Shown here: positions 5,461 through 10,090 of the stretch, one piece after another
How positions within the stretch are numbered: the stretch's first letter is position 1
How the letters are laid out: every line of letters begins with the position of its first letter
Assembly: GCA_937942965.1 (NCBI GenBank)
Contig: CALDGN010000352.1
Location: 1 to 10,090 of the forward strand
Reading direction: 5' to 3'
From: an uncultured Acidimicrobiales bacterium
Lineage (GTDB): Bacteria > Actinomycetota > Acidimicrobiia > Acidimicrobiales > UBA10347
DNA length: 10,090 bases
Program-made: the position numbers and the translations under genes
The notes under the pieces: generated by a model
Databases searched by the model: none
Seen by the model: only the letters and a program-made list of their open reading frames with translations
Told to the model about the DNA's origin: nothing

Positions 5461-6438
5461 ATGCGCAGCTGGCAGATCAACGAACTCGGCGACCCCTGGG
5501 AGCTCCTGGAGCTCACCGAGGTCGACGCACCCGAACCTGGCCCTGGTCAGGTCGCCATCGACATCGAATCGGTCGGGGTCGCGTTCCCGAACGTCTTGCA
5601 GGCCCAAGGCAAATACCAGGTGAAGATCGAGCCACCCTTCTCCCCCGCAACCGAAATCGCGGGCACGGTGGCAGCGCTCGGCGAGGGCGTCACCGAGTTC
5701 GCGATCGGCGACCGGGTCATGACCATGGACGGCGCAACGATCTCCGAACGAGCGGTCTCCAAGGCCGACCGCGTGTTCCGCATTCCCGGATCGCTGACCG
5801 CGTCGCAGTCCACGGCGTTGCTCGTGAACTACACGACGACCTGGTTCGCGCTGCACGATCGCGCTCAGCTCCAGGCGGGCGAGACCGTGCTGATCACCGC
5901 TGCCGCAGGTGGCGTCGGGACCGCCGCAATCGATCTCGCCAAAGCTGCAGGCGCAACGGTGATCGCCGTTGCCGGCGGACCAGAGAAGGTTGCGCTCTGC
6001 AAGGAACTCGGCGCCGACGTCGCTATCGACTATCGGGCGACCCCCGACTTCGTTGACGCCGTGCGCGAGGCATCGGGCGGCGGCGTCGACGTCTGCTACG
6101 AGGTCGTCGGCGGCGATACCTTCCAGCACGCACGCCGGTGCATGGCCTGGGACGGGCGCCTTCTGATCATCGGCTTCGCGGGCGGCACGATCCCCGACTC
6201 ACCGATGAACCATGCGCTGCTGAAGAACTACTCGATCGTCGGCGTGCACTGGGGCGCTTCGATCGGACGCGACCCGTCGTCACTCGTTCGCCAACAGCAA
6301 GAGCTCGCAGCACTGGCCGAGGCCGACAAGATCTCGCCACACGTGCACACGCCGTATGCCTTCGACAACGCCCGGCAGGCGTTCAACGACCTTGCCCACC
6401 GAAAGACCACCGGCAAAGTCGCCCTCGAACTGACCTAG
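5461..6438 (+). CDS. NADPH:quinone oxidoreductase-like MDR-family enzyme (zinc-independent)
   Basis: This is a 325-aa cytoplasmic medium-chain dehydrogenase/reductase. The GroES-like domain covers about 1-120, with EIAGTVAALGEGVTEFAIGDRV (65-86). The nucleotide-binding Rossmann domain (about 125-260) has the loop ITAAAGGVGTAAIDLAKAAGA (145-165), the AAGGVG form typical of quinone oxidoreductases. The C-terminal RKTTGKVALEL (314-324) is also typical of this branch. There are no clustered cysteines or catalytic-zinc ligands, which argues against an alcohol dehydrogenase. The expected reaction is NADPH-dependent reduction of a quinone or an alpha,beta-unsaturated carbonyl/enoyl substrate. Its position 24 nt after the FAH-family gene suggests that both act on the same, unknown, degradation route. 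Confidence 0.9.
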   Translation: MRSWQINELGDPWELLELTEVDAPEPGPGQVAIDIESVGVAFPNVLQAQGKYQVKIEPPFSPATEIAGTVAALGEGVTEFAIGDRVMTMDGATISERAVSKADRVFRIPGSLTASQSTALLVNYTTTWFALHDRAQLQAGETVLITAAAGGVGTAAIDLAKAAGATVIAVAGGPEKVALCKELGADVAIDYRATPDFVDAVREASGGGVDVCYEVVGGDTFQHARRCMAWDGRLLIIGFAGGTIPDSPMNHALLKNYSIVGVHWGASIGRDPSSLVRQQQELAALAEADKISPHVHTPYAFDNARQAFNDLAHRKTTGKVALELT

Positions 6439-6444
6439 GCAACG

Positions 6445-6469
6445 AAGCCCAGGGGAACCGCTCTGGCTT
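6445..6469. terminator. Candidate bidirectional hairpin between converging genes
   Basis: AAGCC (6445-6449) plus AGGG (6451-6454) pair with CTCT (6461-6464) and GGCTT (6465-6469) around a 6-nt loop, with one bulged C at 6450 and one G-T pair. It occupies the centre of the 42-bp gap between the MDR gene and the flavin monooxygenase, where both transcripts should end. No real T-run follows on either strand. Confidence 0.45.
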
Positions 6470-6480
6470 GAACTACCCGG

Positions 6481-7803
6481 CTACCAGGTTTGACGGAGGT
6501 GGTCTCGGATCGTGGTGCCGGTGTATTCGGTTCGAACTCGACCGCGCCGCTGCAGCTCGGGGATGACGTGATCGACGAAGTCGTCGATCGACCCCGGACA
6601 GTGGATGGGTGACAGCATGAAGCCGTCGCCACCGGCTTCGTCGGCGAATGCCTCCAGTTGGTCGGCGACCGAAACGGCCGTGCCGACGATCTGCGGCAAC
6701 CCGACGCTCTGACCGTGCTTCTGGGCGACCTCGGCGACGCTCATCGACGAGCCGTCCGGATTCAGATAGCGGGTGCGCATCCGTTGCAGCTCCGGTTCGC
6801 TCCGGTCAGCCATCGGCTCGTTCGGATCGAGTTTCGCAAGGTCGAAGTCGAGGTGCGCCGACAAGATCGCCAGACCCGCATCGAGAGGTACGAGCTCGTT
6901 GTGTTCTTGCTGCAGTTCGACGGCGTGCGCTTCGGATTCGCCAATGATCGGCTGGGCGCCGAACAGCAACTTGACGTCATCGGGGTTGCGGCCGGCGTCG
7001 TCCGCACGTGACCGAATGTCGTCACGCAACTCGCCGGCATCGACCGGACGCGGCTGGATCGCGAAGATCGCATCCGCATAGCGGGCCGCGAACTCGCGGC
7101 CCTTGGGCGAGGTCCCGGCTTGGAGAATTGCTGGGCCTCCCATCGGCGAGCGAGTCACGTTGAGCGGGCCCCGGGAGCTGAAAAAGCGGCCCTCGTAGTC
7201 GATCCGGCGAACGCGTTCGCTGTCCGCAAACTGCGGTGTTTCCGGGTCGCCGACGACGGCGTCGGCGTCCCAGCTCTCCCAAAGCTGCTGGCAGACCTCG
7301 ATGAACTCGTGCGCCTTGTCGTAGCGCAGGTCATTGTCTTCGCGGGTCTCGCCGTAGTTCGCGGCTTGGTTGTGGTTGAGCGACGTCACGACGTTCCAGC
7401 CGACACGCCCGCGGGTCAGATGATCGAGCGTGGCAAACAGACGCGCTACGTAAAACGGATGGTGATGGCTCGTTGAGAATGTCGAGGCGAGTCCGACCCG
7501 TTCGGTCGCGGCTGCCATGAACGACAGCAGCGGAATCGGGTCGTGCTCGGGAGCTTGCACGGCATAGCGAAGCGCGGGTTCAAGACTGCCGGTGAACGTG
7601 TCGCTGATGTAGTTCAGGTCGGCGAAGAAGACCATGTCGAACATGCCGCGCTCACACGTGCGGGCGACGTGTTCGTAGAGCTCGGGGCGGAACCACTCAT
7701 CACCGTGCACCGAGGTCTTCGGATGGCGCCACATGGCGTGGCTGTGCCACGTCGGCCCATGAATCATGAACTGCGCGAGATGGATCGGCGTCGGTTCACC
7801 CAT
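6481..7803 (-). CDS. NtaA/SnaA/DszA-family flavin-dependent monooxygenase (LLM class)
   Basis: This is a 440-aa bacterial-luciferase-like TIM-barrel monooxygenase. It is expected to use reduced FMN from a separate reductase and O2 to oxidise a small organic compound; relatives act on nitrilotriacetate, EDTA, dibenzothiophene sulfone and pristinamycin intermediates. Landmarks are HLAQFMIHGPTWHSHAMWRHP (8-28), DMVFFADLNYI (56-66), GRVGWNVVTSLNHNQAANYG (132-151), which is diagnostic for the NtaA branch, LQAGTSPKGREFAARYADAIF (227-247), DGFMLSP (393-399) and the family tail RGRVRTEYTGTTIRDHL (420-436). Length is normal. ATG at 7801-7803 is chosen over the upstream extension to 7920 because the conserved N-terminus starts here. 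There is no Shine-Dalgarno sequence, but TAGTGT lies 7 nt upstream, suggesting a leaderless mRNA. No flavin reductase is adjacent. The substrate cannot be told from sequence. Confidence 0.92.
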   Translation of the reverse strand: MGEPTPIHLAQFMIHGPTWHSHAMWRHPKTSVHGDEWFRPELYEHVARTCERGMFDMVFFADLNYISDTFTGSLEPALRYAVQAPEHDPIPLLSFMAAATERVGLASTFSTSHHHPFYVARLFATLDHLTRGRVGWNVVTSLNHNQAANYGETREDNDLRYDKAHEFIEVCQQLWESWDADAVVGDPETPQFADSERVRRIDYEGRFFSSRGPLNVTRSPMGGPAILQAGTSPKGREFAARYADAIFAIQPRPVDAGELRDDIRSRADDAGRNPDDVKLLFGAQPIIGESEAHAVELQQEHNELVPLDAGLAILSAHLDFDLAKLDPNEPMADRSEPELQRMRTRYLNPDGSSMSVAEVAQKHGQSVGLPQIVGTAVSVADQLEAFADEAGGDGFMLSPIHCPGSIDDFVDHVIPELQRRGRVRTEYTGTTIRDHLRQTW

Positions 7804-7810
7804 CGCGGTG

Positions 7811-7816
7811 ACACTA
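7811..7816 (-). promoter_or_regulatory. Likely -10 element of a leaderless monooxygenase transcript
   Basis: TAGTGT on the minus strand fits TAnnnT and ends 7 nt before the ATG, so initiation would fall on the start codon. The lack of any Shine-Dalgarno sequence agrees. No convincing -35 box is present at normal spacing. Confidence 0.5.
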
Positions 7817-7899
7817 CGCGGCAGGGCCCAGGCGACTCGCAACAGGCGACGAGCCGCGGCCGCCGAACGGCCGATGGCCAGAGCAACAAATGAGGCCCG

Positions 7900-7908
7900 T
7901 GCTACGGT
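7900..7908 (+). promoter_or_regulatory. Candidate extended -10 promoter for the 671-aa lipoprotein
   Basis: TGCTACGGT matches the extended -10 form TGnTAnnnT common in actinobacteria. Initiation about 7 nt downstream would give a 5' leader of roughly 135 nt before the ATG at 8052, containing both hairpins at 7980-8019. A -35 hexamer is not evident, as expected for extended -10 promoters. Confidence 0.4.
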
Positions 7909-7979
7909 CCCGCCACGCACCGATGCGGCGGATGTGCGTGATTGCAGAGGTCGGCCGGCGGGTCAGCCATCTCGTTCTC

Positions 7980-7998
7980 GGCACCGCCCTGCAGTGCC
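7980..7998 (+). promoter_or_regulatory. Leader hairpin 1
   Basis: GGCAC (7980-7984) and GTGCC (7994-7998) form a 5-bp GC-rich stem around a 9-nt loop. On its own it is weak, but it ends exactly where the much stronger palindrome at 7999 begins, so the pair may act as one structured leader element. Confidence 0.35.
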
Positions 7999-8019
7999 CC
8001 TTGGGTCTCAGACCCAAGG
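7999..8019 (+). promoter_or_regulatory. Perfect 21-bp palindrome (10-bp arms) upstream of the large lipoprotein
   Basis: CCTTGGGTCT (7999-8008) and AGACCCAAGG (8010-8019) are exact inverted copies around one central base. As RNA this gives an 8-bp stem with a 5-nt loop, and a short CTTTTC tract follows at 8031-8036. It lies 32 bp before the ATG, consistent with either an operator for a dimeric repressor or an attenuator-like hairpin. The T-tract is 12 nt from the stem, too far for a standard intrinsic terminator. Confidence 0.55.
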
Positions 8020-8051
8020 ATCACACGACTCTTTTCACAGACTGGCGGACC

Positions 8052-10067
8052 ATGATGACACTGCGTCGAATCACCCGAACCCAACGACGGCTGCTGAGCA
8101 TCATTGCTGCGATCGCGCTGCTCGCCTCGGGGTGCGGCGGAGGCACGACCGGCGAGGCCGTCGTCGACCTCACCGAACCTGGCGCCGTCGACGGCCCGGC
8201 AACCGAGGTCGAGGCAAGCGATGACGACAGTGGAGCTTCCACGGGCGACGAAGCCGATGATGAAACGACCGAGGCTGCTGAGCCAGAGCCAACGGTCGAA
8301 CCGACCCCCGAACCAACGCCAGAACCGACCCCCGTGTTCTGGGCTGACGTGTTGGCCGCCGGCGACTGTTTCAATCCGAGCGAGCTGGGCGAAGGCGACC
8401 TCCCCACACCCATCGACTGCAACGAACTCCACGAAGAAGAGGTGTTCGCGGTCGGTGCCTTCGACGACGGACCCGATGCTCCCTATCCCGGCGACGACGA
8501 CCTGTTCGACATTGCCGACAGCAGCGTGTGCGACGACGCAACAACCTCGTTCGGCGGCGCCGGCTGGAGCGTCTTGCCGTTCCCAACCTTTGTCGTCTAC
8601 CCGAACGAAGCCGAATGGGCAGCTGGTGACCGAGGCATCCTCTGCACCGCTGGTCCTCGGGACGGATCGACCGTCAAGATCGGCTCGGCAGCCGGCGGAA
8701 GCATCGACACCGACGATCAGCTACTGCTTCGCACCTCGGCGAGCCACCCTGACCTCGGCGAGTTCGAGGACTTCATCATCATGGGCGAACTCGAGTCGAT
8801 CGATCATGCGACCTCGATGACCGATCTGACCTACGACCTACCCCTCCGTCGACCCTCGCTCCTTGCGGGCGGGTTCATGTTCAACGCCGACATCGTTGGC
8901 GACACCGAGCCCGGAAACCAGCTGTGGACCTACCAGTGGGACGGCTCGCCCGTGAGCACGATCGAGCTGCCCGTCCCCGACTTCGAATACGCCAGCACCA
9001 CCACACTCGGCCCGTCGTTCGTGTTCGCAGCTCGCGAAGATGGCGATGCGGATTGGAACCTGTTCGCACTGACCCAGGGCCAAGACGTCGCGACCCTCGG
9101 CAACGACGACAGCAACGAACAGTTCCCCACGTTCACACCTGACGCGGAGCGCGTCGTCTTCCAACGAGACGGCGACCTGTGGATCACCGACGTCGATGGA
9201 TCGAACCAAACCCAGCTCACCGACACTGCGGCCAGCGAGTGGGAAAGCTCGGTCTCGCCCGACGGCGAGTTGATTGCGTTCGCCACCAACCGCGACGGCA
9301 ACGACGAGATCTACCTGATGTCGATCGACGGTGGCGAAGCCATCAACCTGACCAACAGCCCGGCAGATGAGTCCTGGCCCACGTGGAGTGCCGACGGCTC
9401 GATCATCTACTTCGGCACCGACCGCCTCGCCCCCGAAGAGGACCGCAACGTCGTCATGATGATGCGCCCCGACGGCAGCGACCAGTCATGGTTCTCGAGC
9501 TTCAACAGCAACCAGGCGCTCGTGCTCGCGCCCGAAGAAGCGGCGACAGCTCGTGCGAACTACCCGACCCTTGACGAACGAGTGAACTACGAACTCATCG
9601 AGGGCGAAGCGGGCACGCTCGTCGAATGGACGCACCCATCTGAACGCCTGCGGGTCTCGATCCCGGCTGGCTGGCGAGTCGCAGCGGCGGACGGCGACGC
9701 GATCGCCGGGTTTGTCGCCGCACCACGACCGAGCGAAGCCGCCCAGTTCTGGTCGAGTGACCAAGTCGCCGTCGCCCTGTACGAGGCGCCGGACTATGTC
9801 GAGTTCGTGGACCAACGCTTCGGCACCACGGCGGCGTACGCATCGTGTGACATCACCGACGGCCCGAACGAGAACCTCGACGACCCCGAACTGTTCACGA
9901 TCGGCACCGTCTTCGACTGCGGCGGCGCCTCGGTGCGAGTCCTCGGCTTGTGGGACGCCGAGGATGGACTCGGCGTCATCGTCGAAGGCCAACAAGACAG
10001 CGTCCCCGACGAGCAGAGCGATGTCGATCTGCTCAACGAGCTCCTGATCTCCATCAACTGGCGCTAG
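8052..10067 (+). CDS. Lipoprotein with septum-formation-like domain and TolB/PD40 propeller repeats
   Basis: This is a 671-aa predicted surface lipoprotein. A basic N-terminus and a hydrophobic segment (14-25) end in LASGC with lipid-attachment Cys28. Residues 32-94 are an acidic Thr/Glu/Pro linker ending in three EPTP units. Residues 97-205 resemble the actinobacterial septum-formation domain: GDCFN (104-108), an IDC-NELHEEEVFAVG segment (121-135), YPGDDDL (145-151), a W-x-AGDR segment (189-194), and cysteines 106, 123, 160 and 198 that could form two disulfides. PD40/TolB-type blades follow at about 355-390, 396-434 and 440-478 (FPTFTPD, SVSPDGELIAFATNRDG, WPTWSADGSIIYFGTDR), with weaker blades probably in 235-350. 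The C-terminal domain (523-671) begins with VEWTHPSERLRVSIPAGWRV and has Cys599 and Cys623; I do not recognise it. GGCGGA precedes tandem ATGs at 8052 and 8055, so either may start translation. A role in envelope or division processes is only suggested by the domain name. Confidence 0.85.
   Translation: MMTLRRITRTQRRLLSIIAAIALLASGCGGGTTGEAVVDLTEPGAVDGPATEVEASDDDSGASTGDEADDETTEAAEPEPTVEPTPEPTPEPTPVFWADVLAAGDCFNPSELGEGDLPTPIDCNELHEEEVFAVGAFDDGPDAPYPGDDDLFDIADSSVCDDATTSFGGAGWSVLPFPTFVVYPNEAEWAAGDRGILCTAGPRDGSTVKIGSAAGGSIDTDDQLLLRTSASHPDLGEFEDFIIMGELESIDHATSMTDLTYDLPLRRPSLLAGGFMFNADIVGDTEPGNQLWTYQWDGSPVSTIELPVPDFEYASTTTLGPSFVFAAREDGDADWNLFALTQGQDVATLGNDDSNEQFPTFTPDAERVVFQRDGDLWITDVDGSNQTQLTDTAASEWESSVSPDGELIAFATNRDGNDEIYLMSIDGGEAINLTNSPADESWPTWSADGSIIYFGTDRLAPEEDRNVVMMMRPDGSDQSWFSSFNSNQALVLAPEEAATARANYPTLDERVNYELIEGEAGTLVEWTHPSERLRVSIPAGWRVAAADGDAIAGFVAAPRPSEAAQFWSSDQVAVALYEAPDYVEFVDQRFGTTAAYASCDITDGPNENLDDPELFTIGTVFDCGGASVRVLGLWDAEDGLGVIVEGQQDSVPDEQSDVDLLNELLISINWR
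8298..8333 (+). repeat. Three 12-bp tandem units encoding EPTP
   Basis: Codons 83-94 of the lipoprotein are three consecutive EPTP units. The first and third are identical at DNA level (GAACCGACCCCC) and the second differs at three bases. This is a typical rigid cell-wall-spanning linker and a possible site of copy-number change by slippage. Confidence 0.8.
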
Positions 10068-10090
10068 GCGGCTCGCAACAACAGGACGAG
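10068..10090. other. Right-edge sequence after the large lipoprotein
   Basis: These 23 bases follow the TAG stop of the lipoprotein. I see no gene start or terminator stem in them. Confidence 0.3.

Noticed and set aside
4456..6129. 557-codon minus-strand open frame
   Set aside because: It runs antisense to the FAH and MDR genes, whose motifs are intact. Its translation shows no recognisable domain, and such shadows are normal at high GC.
7999..8036. Rho-independent terminator reading of the palindrome plus CTTTTC
   Set aside because: The T-tract is 12 nt from the stem and interrupted, and no plus-strand gene ends just upstream. It is kept as a possible operator or attenuator instead.
7890..8051. 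Upstream extension of the large lipoprotein to ATG 7890
   Set aside because: It would bury the signal peptide 54 residues inside the protein and translate through the palindromic leader. ATG 8052/8055 with GGCGGA upstream gives a normal lipoprotein signal.
8298..8333. Possible CRISPR-like or mobile repeat
   Set aside because: The 12-bp units are contiguous, in frame and encode a proline-rich EPTP linker, so they are coding repeats without spacers.

Overview
The window is a high-GC bacterial chromosome segment with short intergenic gaps, several GTG starts, acidic secreted lipoproteins and a septum-formation-type domain. This suggests an actinobacterium, perhaps of the Acidimicrobiia (Ilumatobacter-like). 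That placement is inferred from protein style alone. I see no mobile element, CRISPR array, tRNA or rRNA.

Left part (1-2421): a tight two-gene minus-strand unit encodes a small CoA-binding Rossmann protein and, 3 nt downstream, a GluR0-type ionotropic-receptor-like potassium channel. The channel is a periplasmic ligand-binding domain interrupted by a two-helix K+ pore with a canonical TVGYGD filter. It is the most notable gene here. Divergent from the pair is a lipoprotein built of two tandem four-cysteine units with identical cysteine spacing. The 90-bp divergent gap holds a strong imperfect palindrome.

Middle part (2422-6480): on the minus strand a Cof-type HAD phosphatase gene lies 16 nt upstream of metY-like O-acetylhomoserine sulfhydrylase. 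Divergent from them, on the plus strand, a fumarylacetoacetate-hydrolase-family gene is followed after 24 nt by a zinc-free quinone-oxidoreductase-like MDR enzyme, probably as one catabolic operon.

Right part (6481-10090): an NtaA/SnaA/DszA-type flavin monooxygenase on the minus strand is divergent from a 671-aa lipoprotein. That lipoprotein combines a Pro/Glu/Thr linker, a septum-formation-like domain, TolB/PD40 propeller repeats and an unassigned C-terminal domain. The 248-bp gap between them holds a likely leaderless promoter for the monooxygenase, an extended -10 candidate for the lipoprotein, and two abutting hairpins in the predicted lipoprotein leader, one a perfect 10-bp-arm palindrome.

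Functionally the window mixes sensing (channel), sulfur amino-acid synthesis (MetY), small-molecule catabolism (FAH, MDR and flavin enzymes) and cell-envelope lipoproteins. All eight genes look intact.
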